Of a stretch of DNA of 64,000 bases, positions 1 through 9,842 are shown in pieces (position 1 is the stretch's first letter; the number at the start of each line of letters is the position of its first letter). Origin of the DNA: Gymnothorax reevesii (lineage: Eukaryota; Chordata; Actinopteri; Anguilliformes; Muraenidae). The DNA is taken from assembly GCA_029721435.1 (NCBI GenBank), contig CM056584.1:13539739-13603738 (forward strand), read 5' to 3'. The notes under the pieces were generated by a model, which searched no databases, had not been told where the DNA came from, and was given only the letters and a program-made list of their open reading frames with translations. The translations under genes and the position numbers were made by a program.

Positions 1-564
1 GGGCTCATATCGTTGCATTCTGTGGACTTATCTCTTTTATTTGAGGTATCGTTTTTATACATAGCACGAATTCAGCAGAAATCCTGGCGATTCAGCACTG
101 ATATGATTTTATCCTATGTTTTGCTGCATGCTTATTTACTTGCTTGGCGTTTGAATTGTGTTCGGTTGAGGTAAAAATGGTTTACATGAGTTTTTGGCCG
201 AGTCTCTTCGCAAAATGTGGATATGCCGCTTGACAATGTCGTGATTTGAAAAAATGCTATATTTATAATGCGTAATAACAGTCCCCGGTACCGGGGTTCT
301 TAAGGATCTCAGTTCTTCAGGGATTAAATATCAATACATTTATGCAATTATCTTGCATAAGGAGTTCCTTAAGGATTAAGTTCCTTAATGAGTGATTTTA
401 ATATTTTTGAGGACCTTGGGTGTCACCGTTACTGGCATCCCAACATTTATTGTAAATAAATTCGCAAAAAGAAAAATTTGGAATAATTTTTACCAATTAA
501 GTTCATGTGGAGATAATATTCAGTAATTCCATCATTTCCTGTTTCATTAGACTATGGTGTATTA
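1..564. other. Gene-free left edge
   Basis: AT-rich DNA with no reading frame or terminal repeat that I recognise. A short palindrome, ccccggtaccgggg, lies near 282-296. The stretch ends at the TA dinucleotide (563-564) used by the neighbouring Tc1-like element. Confidence 0.5.
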
Positions 565-948
565 CAACCCTAATTCCGAAATAGTTGGGAAGAAGTGAAA
601 AGAGTGAATAAAATCAAAATGCAATGACTTTCAGATCACATAAGTAAATAGATTATTTACAACAGAACATAGACAACATTTCAAATGATGGAACAAAGAC
701 ATTTTACATTTTCTTCCACAAAATGAGCTTATTTCAAATTTTCTGGTTGCAACAGGTCTCAAAAAAGTTGGGACACAGGCAAAAAAGGGCTGAAAAAGCA
801 ATTAATATATAAAAGAATCAGCTGAAAGAACACTTAGTAAATAATGAAGTTAACTGGCATCAGGTGTGTAACATGATTGGCTAAAAAAGGGATGTCTTAG
901 AGAAGCTGAGTTTCTCAGAAGTAAAGATGGCCAGAAGCTCTCCAACCT

Positions 949-1521
949 ATGAAGGCTTGTGTAAAAAAAATTGTAGAATACTTTAAAAATAATGTTCCTC
1001 AACTTCAAATTGCAAAGGCTTTGAAGGTCTCATCACTGACAGTGCATAACATCATCAAAAGATTCAAAGAAACTGGAAAAATCTCTGTGCCTAAGGTACA
1101 TGACCGAAGATTTTTACTGGATGCCCGTGATCTTTGGGCCCTCGGATGCCACTGCATCACTCACCGACATGATTCTGTCATTGACATTACTCAATGGGCC
1201 CAGGAATACTTCAAGAAACCACTGTCAGTAAACACAGTCTGCTGCGCCATCCACAGATGCCACCTAAAACTCTATAATGCAAAAAGGAAGCCATTGTTGA
1301 GCATGATCCGAGAGCGCCACCGTGTTCTGTGGGACAAGGCTCATTTAAAATGGACTGTAGCAAAGTGGCAAAGTGTCCTGTGGTCAGACGAGTCCAAATT
1401 TGACATTCTTGTTGGAAATCATGGGCGTCGTGTCCTCCGGGCTAAAGAGGAAAAAGACCACCCCTCCTATTATCAGTGTTCAGTTCAAAAGCCAGCATCT
1501 CTGATGGTATGGGGATGCATT
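949..1521 (+). pseudogene. Tc1-like transposase, N-terminal two thirds
   Basis: This frame encodes a typical Tc1 transposase N-terminus. It has a helix-turn-helix (residues about 15-40, containing [19 protein letters not shown]), a second DNA-binding region, and the first catalytic aspartate in WSDESKFD (residue 147). It ends in the conserved SLMVWGCI motif. The frame runs on to 1557, but everything after 1521 belongs to the inserted LTR. Family members are about 340 residues long; the second catalytic D and the third acid (D/E) are absent from this locus. The true start could lie slightly upstream, where atggccagaagc appears near 925 in another frame. The protein would have cut and pasted its own element at TA sites. 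Confidence 0.88.
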
Positions 1522-2365
1522 TGTTGGGATTTTGGTCATCTGCCTGTCATGTTTTAGTTCTGTGCCTGGCCTGGCCATGTTGATTGATTTCTGTGTATAG
1601 CGACCACTGCCTGCCCCTTGACTATTCTTGGATTGTGTATTGTGTTTTGATTATTTTAGATTCTCGTGTTATTATTTTTCATGTCCTGTTTTATTATTTA
1701 GTCTTTGCCTCAGTTCCCTAGATTCCTGATCATGTTTATTCTGCCACGCCCCGCTTTGCACTTCGTTTACCCAGTCTTGTCTTGTGTAGGTCTTTGCTCA
1801 CGGTCCCTAGTCTTACGTGCCACTCATTCGGGTGATTTATTGGTTTCTGAGTTTTCATTCTTCCTTCATTATCTCCTGTGCTTCCTTCCTCTCTCTTTTA
1901 CTATCCACTAACCAATACTAACAGTTTGTTGTTTTCGCTAGATTACTAACCAATATTAACATTGTATATTTTTACTAACTTACTAACGTGCACTCGGGAT
2001 TGTATAGCTGCACATACTAATTGACTAACGATCTCTCAGCAATCGCCCAATTCTAATCTCCGCCCTCTTGCCTATCTCTGTTGCAGCTTCTGTGAATTTC
2101 CACGTATACTTTGTGCTTTCCTTTTCTTTTATCTATGCACTTTAGTACTCCTTAACCGGAGCTGTTGTTTGTTCATAGGATTGTCTCGTGAACCCTGTCT
2201 GCGTTTGGGCTTTTGCCTTATTCATGTAATTAAATAATTCCTAGTGTGTCACTCCCAATGATTGTACCATTGATTGCACCTGTTCTCCCTGGTCATTTGT
2301 TTCACCTGGATGTGTATTTAAGATGTCTGTTTAGTCACTTCCAGTCGTCAGATCGTTCTACCTAG

Positions 2366-2470
2366 TGTTATGGCCCCAATTTGTGATTACATTTACAACA
2401 CAATAGCAACAGCAACAGCAACAGCAAGGGATGACAGACACAATTTAAAAACTTAAACGCATTTAATTAA
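2366..2470 (-). repeat. Truncated 3' LTR (105 bp)
   Basis: Matches the inner end of the right LTR starting at 3362 (tgttatggccccaatttgt, then the CAGCAA repeats, then aatttaaaaacttaaa). Similarity stops at 2470, where gag sequence begins. It has one more CAACAG unit than the right copy. Confidence 0.85.
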
Positions 2471-3241
2471 TAAGTCTGATTTTCAGATTTCTTCAGACCT
2501 CTGAATTTCTGTCGGTAAGCCTCTGGAACCAACTCATAAGCTCTCAAAATAACCTTTTTGACAACCTCATAATCAGAGGAATCATCTGCAGACAAAGCCG
2601 AATAGGCTTGTTGAGCTTTACCCTTGAGGACAGTTTGCAACATCAGAGGCCAGTGTTCCTTTGGCCACTGGCAACTCTTTGCTACCTTTTCAAAACACTG
2701 GAAATAGTTGTCAACATCCTTTTCCGAAAATGGAGGCACCAGTTTTACCTCCTGACTGGCACAAAATGTATTTTTAGTTTCAATTTTAATTTTTAGTTGC
2801 TCCATTTGGAGTCTTTCTTCTCTATTGAATTTCTCTAATTCAAAATCTCTCTGTCTCTCTCTTTCTGCTCTTTCCTCTTTCTCTCTCTCAAATTCTCTTT
2901 GTTTTTCTATTTCTTCCCTCTCAAATTCTCTTTGTTTCTCTTTTTCCTCCCTTTCTTTTTCTCTTTCCTCCCTTTCTTTCTTTTTCCTCCCTTTCAATCT
3001 CTAGCATTTTTAGTTTACGTTCCATTTCTATATTTGGATTTTCCACTGGAAACTGTTCCAGATCTCCTGGTGCAAACACATTTTCATCAATGTAATATTC
3101 AACTATTTCTCTAGCCAGTCTTGCTTTTCGCATGGCTGGTTTTACCTCTGTCAGCTCTAACTGTCTGCAAATTTCTAGCAGTTCTGTCTTTTTAAAAGAC
3201 TTCAAAACCTCAACGGTTGGTGATGCCAAGAAATCATCCAT
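2467..3241 (-). pseudogene. Ty3/gypsy-like gag fragment, frameshifted
   Basis: Two overlapping minus-strand frames cover this region: 3241-2921 (start MDDFLASPTVEVLKSF, 106 residues) and 2997-2467 (C-terminal part, 176 residues). They lie in different frames and meet in a purine-rich, Glu/Arg/Lys-rich coiled-coil stretch, so an indel in the low-complexity run explains the break. The downstream part has features of a retroelement capsid domain, with PPFSEKDVDNYFQCFEKVA, a CQWPKEHWPLMLQTVL segment and a final VPEAYRQKFRGL. The last motif recalls the vertebrate SCAN domain, which is known to derive from the capsid of Gmr1-like Ty3 elements. Nucleocapsid, protease and polymerase are absent. Whether the frames are ever translated is unknown. 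Confidence 0.75.
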
Positions 3242-3340
3242 TGCTGTTGATCTGTCAATATATTTATATAGGAAAATTCAAAAAAACAATTTTACAATTA
3301 TTAATGTTAGATTTTCAATAACTTACTCACACAATGGTCT

Positions 3341-3358
3341 ATCCCGGACGAGCCCCCA
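3341..3358 (-). other. Primer-binding site, tRNA-Pro type
   Basis: The minus strand reads TGGGGGCTCGTCCGGGAT, 18 bases complementary to the 3' end of tRNA-Pro. It lies 3 bases inside the LTR boundary at 3362. This fixes the element's orientation and its 5' LTR. Confidence 0.85.
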
Positions 3359-3361
3359 ATT

Positions 3362-3862
3362 TGTTATGGCCCCAATTTGTTATTACATTTACAACACAAT
3401 AGCAACAGCAACAGCAAGGGATGACAGACACAATTTAAAAACTTAAATGCATTTAATTAACAAACAAAGACTAACACTAACCAACAACTAAGACCAAGAT
3501 TGATTAGAAAAAAAAACTGAAATATTTACAGTCCTTGTGGGTTTCCTGGTGATGTGCTGGGTGAGAAAAAAAATGCTCAAACACAGGCAAAAATCCACAA
3601 AAGAAACTTCAAAGGTCTTGAACAGAAATGACAGGTCTGGTCACAAGTATCCTTCTCCTTGCAATTTCTCCTACTACTTTACTGTCTCAATTCTTTTCCT
3701 TATATACTCTTTTGCAGACCCCACCCACATTTAGACCTCTTTTTTTTTTTTTTTCGGGGACTTGCCCCAGACATGTCCAGGACATGTCTAAACATAGCTC
3801 CAGTCTGAGCTGAATAAAAAAAAGGTAAATACTGCCATCCAGTGGCCTATATTCACATTACA
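3362..3862 (-). repeat. Complete 5' LTR (501 bp)
   Basis: Inner end tgttatggcc, outer end cattaca followed by the target duplication ctag. A tatata box at 3701-3706 (minus-strand reading gagtatataagg) is the likely core promoter. A T-rich run and a catgtc-rich stretch lie in the U3-side half. Confidence 0.82.
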
Positions 3863-4599
3863 CTAGCTTCCTGTGCCACGCTTGTTTACGCCTTGATTCT
3901 TAGTGATTTATCTTTCTGACTGGACCGCCTGACTACCGAGCTTTGCCAATTCCCTGTATTGTACCGCATTCTTGTGTATCGACCTGTTTTTGCCTGACTA
4001 CGGATTTTGTTTTTGGTGCCCTGGTTACGATTCTGGATCTCGCCCTTTGGATACTGATTTTGGATTGCGGACTTTGCACTGTTGCCAGCTCTGTTGGGGG
4101 GTTACCCCCTTCAGAAATAAAGCCTCCTTTTTGCATTCATCTGGTTTTCGCTATTGGTTCATTTCGTTAATCACAACAGCATTAGTGCATATGGTGTGAG
4201 ACACTTGCATGTTTTAAAAAGCACCATGAATGCTCAATGGTATATAAAGGTTTTAGAGCAACATATGCTCCCCTCCAGTGGCTAAACTCAAGAAACTTGT
4301 CTCCTCAATGCCCAGACGCCTCCACTCTGTGTTAAAAAGAGGAGGGGATACTACACGATGGTAAACAGGCCCCTGTCCCAACTTTTTTGAGACCTGCAGC
4401 AGCCATCAAATTCATTTTGTGGATAAAATTGTAAAATTTCTGTTTCAATATTTGCTATGTTATATTTGTTCTATTGTGAATGAAGTACTGGCTGGTGTGA
4501 TTTGAAAGTCATTGCGTTTTGATTTTATTCACAATTTACTCTTTGTCCCAATTATTTTGGCATTGGGGTTGTAAATGCAAGCAAAATCAATGTATCATC

Positions 4600-5016
4600 T
4601 TTCAAAAAAGACAAAGATCTGTCACTTGAAAAAAGGCCATATTTGCCTTTCACAGGTGAAGTAATGTATTCCAAATGATACATAAACAGTTAAACGCACC
4701 ACTTTCACAGAAAGGACAATAATAGAAATGTGACGTGGAATGAAAGCAAACCGACTGAAAAAGGATTAAATGGGGACGGAACAGATGGTCCTCATGGGCA
4801 GTGAGGAAGATGGTAATGATGCAACAAAGAGCCAGAGAGACATGGTTTAAAAATTGCACAATCAAGTCGGGTCACTAAATCTTACAACTACCATAAAATG
4901 CCATATCCTCAACTGACATTTTAATTTATTTCCACAAATAAAGTGAAATCACTGAAGATAAAGTATTATTTGAAACCTATATATCACCCATGTAAAAAAA
5001 AAAATAAATAAATAAA
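4600..5016. other. Gene-free spacer
   Basis: AT-rich DNA ending in a short taaataaata run near 5000. No supported gene. Confidence 0.4.
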
Positions 5017-6460
5017 AAATGCCCCCTTAAACCAAATTACTGGTCATGCCTTCCTTGATAGCAACAAGTGTAAGCAAACGTTTGCAATAACAGGCTATGA
5101 GTTTTTTTTTTTTTTACATTGCTGGGGAGATATTTTGGTCTGCAATTCTTTGAAAATTGTTTTAATTCAGCCATTCTGGAGAGTTTTCAAACATCTATTA
5201 CCTGTTTAAGGTCATATCATTGCATCTCAATCATATTTAAGCCAGGTCTTCTACCAAGTCATTAAAAAACCCTTCATTTTCTCTCTTAGCTTTGCTTTTT
5301 AGAGCTATTCAGAGGTGGACTTGCCTGTACTTCGGATCATCATCCTGCATAACTCAACTGCGCTTGAGCTTTAGGTCAGAAACTGATGGCTGGATTTTTC
5401 CATTGGGATTAACTGCTAAAGGGAAGTATTCATGGTCATAGGTACAAACTAAATGCAAGCAGACTCAATTTACCCATTCCATCCATTATTGCAAGCCCTG
5501 GTCCTGCAGTGGGCCCAGACTATCACACAACCACCACAATGTTTGAATGTTGGAACGCTGTTCTTATTTTGGAATGTTGTGTTATCGTTACAGGTGATGT
5601 GATGAGACCCAAGTCTTCCAAAAAGTTCCAGGTTTTACTCATCTGTCCACAAAATATCACTCCAAATGTCTTGGGGAAGATCGAGATTTCATTTTATTTA
5701 TTTATTTTTTTGCTGAGGTCTGACAAGCCTTTGTGTTCTATTTGGTCAGCAGTGATTTTCACCTTACAGCCCTCCCATGGATGCAATGTTTCTCCAGTGC
5801 CTTTTTTATTGTAAAATCATTAACACTGATCATCACCAAGGCAAATCTTCAGATGTTAGTCTGAGTTACTTTGTGATCTACTGAATTTAATTGTTGATGT
5901 GCTCTTGAAGGAATTTTGGTCAGCTGGCCATCGCTGAGATGGTTCAGAACTGTTCCAAGTTTTCTCTGATTGTAGATAATGGCTCCCACCACGGTTTGCT
6001 GGCATCCAAGAGCATTAAAAATGGCTTTTTAACCCTTTCCAGACTAATAGAAGGCAACGACTTTGTTTCTTATCAGTTTTTAAACTGCAGCATCATGCAC
6101 TGCTTTTTGCCTACTTAACATTGCCAGACAGATTCTATTTAATGATTTTTAGATTCAACAAGGCTTGCAATAATCATACCTGGGTGTGTTTAATGAAATT
6201 GAACGCAATTATCAATGAAATATGTTTTATTGGTTGATTTTGGTAACTAAGGGGGAAATTACTATACAGGGCCTGGATAAGGTTGGATCGATTTTTCTTT
6301 CAAATGAATGAAATCATCGATTAAGAACTTCATTTTATGTTTACTGTGGTTATATTTGTCTAATATTAAAATTAGTCAGATCATTTGAAACGTTAAATTG
6401 TGAAAAATATGCAGAATCAGAAGAAATTTGGAAGGGGGCAAATGCTTTTTCAGAGCACTG
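5017..6460 (-). mobile_element. Decayed Tc1-like element
   Basis: The right end reads, on the minus strand, acagtgctctgaaaaagcat then ttgcccccttcc, the start of a widespread vertebrate Tc1-like family. The left end retains only tgccccctta. Internal sequence matches the antisense of that family's transposase throughout, for example ttcagaggtggacttgcctg near 5310 and gataatggctcccaccacgg near 5975. Stops and indels are frequent, so it is an old copy. An AT-rich subterminal region (6120-6440) separates the coding part from the right end. Confidence 0.82.
5040..6095 (-). pseudogene. Tc1-like transposase pseudogene
   Basis: This is the antisense coding part of the element at 5017-6460. The likely start codon region is near 6095 (catcatgcac on the plus strand) and the C-terminus lies near 5040. 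The DNA matches the family recognisably, but no open frame exceeds about 100 codons and several segments are deleted. I recognise the family from its characteristic nucleotide phrases, not from an intact protein. Confidence 0.72.
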
Positions 6461-6469
6461 TGTTTTGAT

Positions 6470-6720
6470 GCGGTTGGTCGAGACAATCATCAGATCTGAA
6501 CGCAATTGAATGTGGGTTTAAAATGGTACTGAAGGCAAAAAGTGCCCAAAACATGCAGGAACTGAAGGTGTCTGCAGTATAGGCCAGGCAGAGCATGACC
6601 ACGGAAGATACTGGGTGTCTGATAGTGTCTATCGATCACAGACTTGAAGCAATCATTGCGAGTCAAGACTATGTAACCAAATGTTTGAATTATTAATTTA
6701 TTATGGTTAACAGTCTATTA
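6470..6720 (+). pseudogene. Second Tc1-like transposase fragment, C-terminal end
   Basis: Plus-strand reading gives SSDLNAIECGFKMVLKA, then NMQELKVSAV and a stop, then SMTTEDTGCLIVSIDHRLEA. This matches the C-terminal DDE block of another Tc1 family, in which the motif is SPDLNPIE. The fragment abuts the end of the preceding element in the opposite orientation, so one copy probably landed in or beside the other. Confidence 0.7.
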
Positions 6721-7236
6721 TTTCTTATGCACGCAAAAAATGAGGGAACGATGCAAACAAGGCAATGTAGTCTCTAAAAGGGTCTTCGGATATGGATAAG
6801 AAGACTCTCAAATAAAAATCTGAGTCTGCATTGCAACCTCATTTTCACTTCACATTTCTTTCATACTCAAAGTGGTAGACTACACATCCAAAATAAAAAC
6901 TGTGCCACTGTCTAATGAATTACAGCGCTCGCTGTATTTCTAAATTGATTGAATATGAATTATTCATCAGCACCTAAATTGTTTGCTATAATTCCACACA
7001 GTGACCTTTCTAACATGTGCCCGCAGGTACAGAAAATATTTGAATGTGCATTTACCCCTTAATGGAGAAACGACTGGAAGTTCTGATGATCAATACTGAA
7101 ATGCCGTTGGGCAATGACACGAAAGTCGGTCTTCCTTGAGATTGACAAAAGTGCACGGGGGAAATCAAAAACGGAGCGGCTATTCCCCCAACTGTTGCAC
7201 AAATTGTAAGCGTCAGAGTGGCAATTGCATCAGACG
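6721..7236. other. Gene-free spacer
   Basis: No gene or terminal repeat recognised. Near 7146-7200 a diverged GGGGGAA / TTCCCCCAACTGTTGCAC stretch resembles the tandem repeat that follows. Confidence 0.4.
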
Positions 7237-7410
7237 AATAAGAGCAACCTTCCCCCCTGTTTGACCAACTGTCCGGGGGAATAAGGGCAACTTTCCCCCC
7301 CTGTTGCACTAACATTTGGGGAAATAAGAGCAACCTTCCCCCCGTTCCACCAACGGTTGGGGTAATAAGAGCAACTTTCCTTCCCGTACCACCAGTGGTT
7401 GGGGAAATAG
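7237..7410. repeat. Tandem repeat, 41-43-bp unit, about 4 copies
   Basis: Units begin AATAAGAGCAACYTTCC at 7237, 7280, 7323 and 7364. Each has a C-rich block, then ACCAACNGTTGGGG. The spacing is 43, 43 and 41 bp. Units differ by substitutions, so it is a diverged minisatellite. Because the unit is not a multiple of three throughout, the open frames across it are incidental. Confidence 0.85.
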
Positions 7411-7566
7411 CCTTTGCCTCTTAAAAATAGCCAAGTTGTCAACCGCAAGTGGTAAAAATAATATTTTCTGAGAATGACCGAAAACATTTATTTTGTACAA
7501 TAAAGAAATATTAAGTTGAAAACTTTGTAAACTCGAAAAAGAGGCACATAGGCAAGGGCGTATCAT

Positions 7567-7795
7567 ATACTCTTTGAATGAATGTGTTGAAAAATAACAC
7601 AAAATAATGTGTTATCACATGTATGATTTGTTGATTTCAACACAAAATATGTAAAAAAGTAATAATAATTTAAAAAAATCAACACTGATTGTGTTGAAAA
7701 CAACACAAAATGTGTTGTCCTTAACTAGACACAGAGGTGTGTTAAAAATGAACACATGTTGTGTTATTTTCAACACATCTCTTTTGAGAGTGTAT
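7567..7795. mobile_element. MITE with AACACA-rich terminal repeats
   Basis: The left end reads atactctttgaatgaatgtg followed by ttgaaaaataacacaaaa. The right end read in reverse gives atacactctcaaaagagatg followed by tgttgaaaataacacaac. Internal sequence is full of gtgttgaaa / caacacaa motifs. There is no coding capacity. Superfamily not assigned. Confidence 0.72.
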
Positions 7796-8304
7796 GAGAG
7801 AATTATCAAGATGAAATACGAGTCTCTTGCTTGCGCATCGTTCGTTACGTGACATTTAGCTTCAATGTGAAGTCGTAAGAAAAGGTAAAAATGTCCTAAT
7901 TTACCGTTTAGATTTGACTGAGGTCTGAAGTGGATATTTCATTTTTCGATCTGTTTGCCATGTCGGTTATTCTCTCCTTGTTACACGTGCCTTGCTGGAA
8001 GAAATATAGGTTACCGGTGTCTTTGCAACGTGGATTAGACCATGTATACAGCATATGTCCGATTCCAATTTAAACGTCTGTGGATAACTTTGAGGGATTC
8101 ATGAGATGCGAGTTTGAGGCCATGGCTGAAAAACAAAATTAATAGAAAGTCAGATCTTCTTAGCACCGCTTTCATTCGCCATTACCCTCCAATGTTCTCT
8201 GCTGGTATAACTCGTAAATCGATCAATGCGAATATGAAATTTCCAGAGGGCATGAATCAAGGACGCTGATGAAGTTGACGAATGCAATTACGCATAAGAG
8301 GTCC
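7796..8304. other. Upstream region of npb
   Basis: Unique-looking DNA directly upstream of the npb TATA box. A tgacgaatgcaattacgc segment (about 8276-8293) contains a half-CRE and a C/EBP-like motif. No other gene is seen. Confidence 0.4.
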
Positions 8305-8313
8305 CTATATAAA
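8305..8313 (+). promoter_or_regulatory. npb: TATA box of npb
   Basis: ctatataaa lies about 85 bases before the start codon, predicting transcription start near 8338-8345 and a 5' leader of about 50 nt. This fits a single-promoter, tissue-restricted neuropeptide gene. Confidence 0.75.
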
Positions 8314-8393
8314 CAGCAACATCTGCATCACTGAGTGTAGAGTTAGTTGTTCAGTTCTTAGAAGCGCGCAAGACCACTGACCGTCTAACAACC

Positions 8394-8654
8394 ATGATTC
8401 ACGTCAGATTCGCCTTTTTATCAGTGGCAGCATCAGTGCTCGTTTTATGCAACCCATCGGAGGCATGGTACAAGCAAGCCACTGGCCCTAGTTTCTATTC
8501 AGTAGGCAGAGCTTCAGGTTTGCTTTCAGGGATCCGAAGATCACCACTCGTCAGGAGGTCTGAGTCCGAGACCGTTTTTGAAAGCGCCGAGTCTTCAGAG
8601 ACCAACGCAGTATCCGACCTGAGCGACAGAAAGAACTCATTTTTGAAAAACTTG
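8394..8654 (+). CDS. npb: Neuropeptide B precursor, coding exon 1
   Basis: Exon 1 encodes residues 1-87 of a 129-residue secreted preproneuropeptide, the ligand of the NPBWR1/2 G-protein-coupled receptors. Residues 1-24 form a signal peptide ending PSEA. The mature peptide begins [16 protein letters not shown] at residue 25. Vertebrate NPB and NPW peptides start with WYK and carry a VGRA core; the LLSGIRRSP that follows is specific to NPB (human LLSGLRRSP). Dibasic RR at 48-49 and 54-55 would yield 23- and 29-residue peptides, the same two lengths as in mammals. The start is the first ATG after the TATA box (context accatga). The exon ends cttg/gtaagt, phase 0, and joins the acceptor at 9713/9714. 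Confidence 0.95.
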
Positions 8655-9713
8655 GTAAGTACCGTTTAACACTTCCTCTTATATTAGGCATTGGTGCATA
8701 AATTGTGAGCTCAAAGTAGTGTAGTAACAGACTTTTACACTGGGCATATGTTCAAACAGTGTCGTTGTTTGCAAAAACAAATAAATAAATAAAAATAAGA
8801 TTGAACCTGAGCCCCAAGTGACTCGCGCGTAAAGATCGCTGTCCTTTCAGAACCAAGAGGTGCAGTCCGAGTTATTGAGGTTGCAATACTTCGAGGACAA
8901 TTTGCCTAATTGCGTGCACTAATGCATTCTTTACAGTACATATGATTGAAAGGAGATCATTTGCACTAGATTAAAAGGCTATTTTTCAAGATGAAGCTGC
9001 CACAGACGTGAGGTTGGAGGCAAGATGGGGCCGGCAGAATCCCCACTTTTTAACTCTTACTTTCAACGTGTTCCCGTTTACCTTGCTTTATTAGCAATCG
9101 ATCCACTCGATAACAAAAACTGAGAGGTGGATTTACTTCAGTTTGTTGATATAGGTCACTGAAAATAAAGCCGTTTGCACTGATTGAAAAGCTTTGATAT
9201 CTTGCATTCAAGTCCGAGACAATCAAGATGTTTTTTCTCTGTAAATCAATGTTTATAGCAAAAGGAGGATGTCCTCTCAACAGAAATCATTTTAAATTTG
9301 TACTTCATTGTCTCTTTTGAAAACGTTGATACATCAGAATTTGGGTTTCAGAGAAAGTTTTTTATTTTATTTTTTTTTTTTAATTAGCCCAATTAATGAT
9401 ATTACCGTCATCCCTGCAGTCACACATAATAGCCTATATATTAGTTATCTCTTTTGTGCTGGCCATCATTATATGTTACATTTATCATGATTATGCGGTA
9501 AAAATAAACGTTTTACTGTAAATCCGGCAAAGTCCGAGGGAACAGTTGAGTTGAATCCTGCGTTAACAGGTAATGTTGCTGCCGACCCAAACGGCTGGTC
9601 TGTGGACACTGCGTATATCGCCCTGATAGCAGAGAAACGTTTCGCATCGCTGATTGGCTGGTCAATCAATATGTCATGCTTATTTTAATTACAATGTTTT
9701 TATTCCCTTGCAG
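8655..9713 (+). other. npb: npb intron (1059 bp)
   Basis: Donor gtaagt and acceptor ttattcccttgcag are both canonical. The position, between the peptide region and the C-terminal cysteine domain, matches the single intron of mammalian NPB. Apart from AT-rich runs (for example T/A runs near 9360) no repeat is recognised inside. Confidence 0.88.
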
Positions 9714-9842
9714 GACGTGTGCGTCAAAGACATTTCGCCAAACCTTCAGAGCTGCGAACTCGTTCAGGATGGCGCGAGCGTGTTCCAGTGTAAAGCGGAC
9801 GTGTTTCTGTCTCTCGACTCGCACAACTGCCTCAGCGCTTGA
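9714..9842 (+). CDS. npb: Neuropeptide B precursor, coding exon 2
   Basis: Exon 2 starts GACGTGTGC in phase 0 and encodes residues 88-129, DVCVKDISPNLQSCEL followed by FQCKADVFLSL and ending CLSA, then TGA. The human NPB tail has the same pattern (VCVQDVAPNLQRCE, then QCKANVFLSL), with four cysteines at matching places. This C-terminal propeptide is a conserved hallmark of the precursor. Only the downstream frame shows this conservation, which confirms the splice assignment. The total of 129 residues is close to the mammalian 125. Confidence 0.95.
   Translation, partial: DVCVKDISPNLQSCELVQDGASVFQCKADVFLSLDSHNCLSA

Larger units (their letters stand above)
2366..3862 (-). mobile_element. Deleted gag-only LTR retroelement with tRNA-Pro-type primer site
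   Basis: Read on the minus strand the order is: 5' LTR (3862-3362, 501 bp, with a TATA box at about 3708-3700), primer-binding site (3358-3341), leader, gag start (3241) and partial gag to 2467, then only the last 105 bp of the 3' LTR (2470-2366). The element is bounded by the 4-bp duplication CTAG (2362-2365, 3863-3866) and by TG...CA termini. All of pol and most of the 3' LTR are missing although both outer junctions are intact. The two LTR ends are nearly identical, differing by one CAGCAA-type unit and a few substitutions, so the insertion is fairly young. Confidence 0.85.
1522..4178 (+). mobile_element. Solo LTR (about 1156 bp without its own insert)
   Basis: The element starts tgttgggatttt and ends ttaatcacaaca, giving TGTTG...CAACA inverted termini. 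It is flanked by a perfect 5-bp duplication GCATT (1517-1521 and 4179-4183), and joining the flanks restores the Tc1 transposase reading frame across the site. No internal retroelement coding sequence of its own is present, so it is a solo LTR, the usual product of LTR-LTR recombination. A TATA-like tatttaag (about 2313) and a poly(A) signal aataaa (about 4116) are on the plus strand. The length and 5-bp duplication suit a Ty3/gypsy-type LTR. A younger LTR element sits inside at 2366-3862. Confidence 0.87.
565..4571 (+). mobile_element. Tc1/mariner-superfamily element, split by nested LTR insertions
   Basis: The left end begins caaccctaattccgaaatag and the right end reads, on the other strand, caaccccaatgccaaaataa. 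Both continue with about 65 bp of matching inverted repeat that includes gtgaataaaatcaaaa and gcaatgactttca. Each end abuts TA (563-564 and 4572-4573), the expected target duplication. Transposase coding sequence lies inside on the plus strand but is broken by a 2.66-kb LTR insertion at 1522-4178. After removal of the insertion, the reading resumes at 4184 (agtgcatatggtgt) and runs to about 4278, then jumps to 3'-terminal sequence at about 4279. The segment with the second and third catalytic acids is missing, so the copy is dead for two independent reasons. Partial copies of the same family lie at 13186-13503 and 24725-24825. Confidence 0.9.

Noticed and set aside
1705..1911. 68-codon plus-strand frame
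   Set aside because: Lies in a solo LTR, with no domain.
7052..7602. Overlapping minus-strand frames with repeated NRWWNGG-type motifs
   Set aside because: They translate the 41-43-bp tandem repeat; the unit changes phase and there is no start or splice support.
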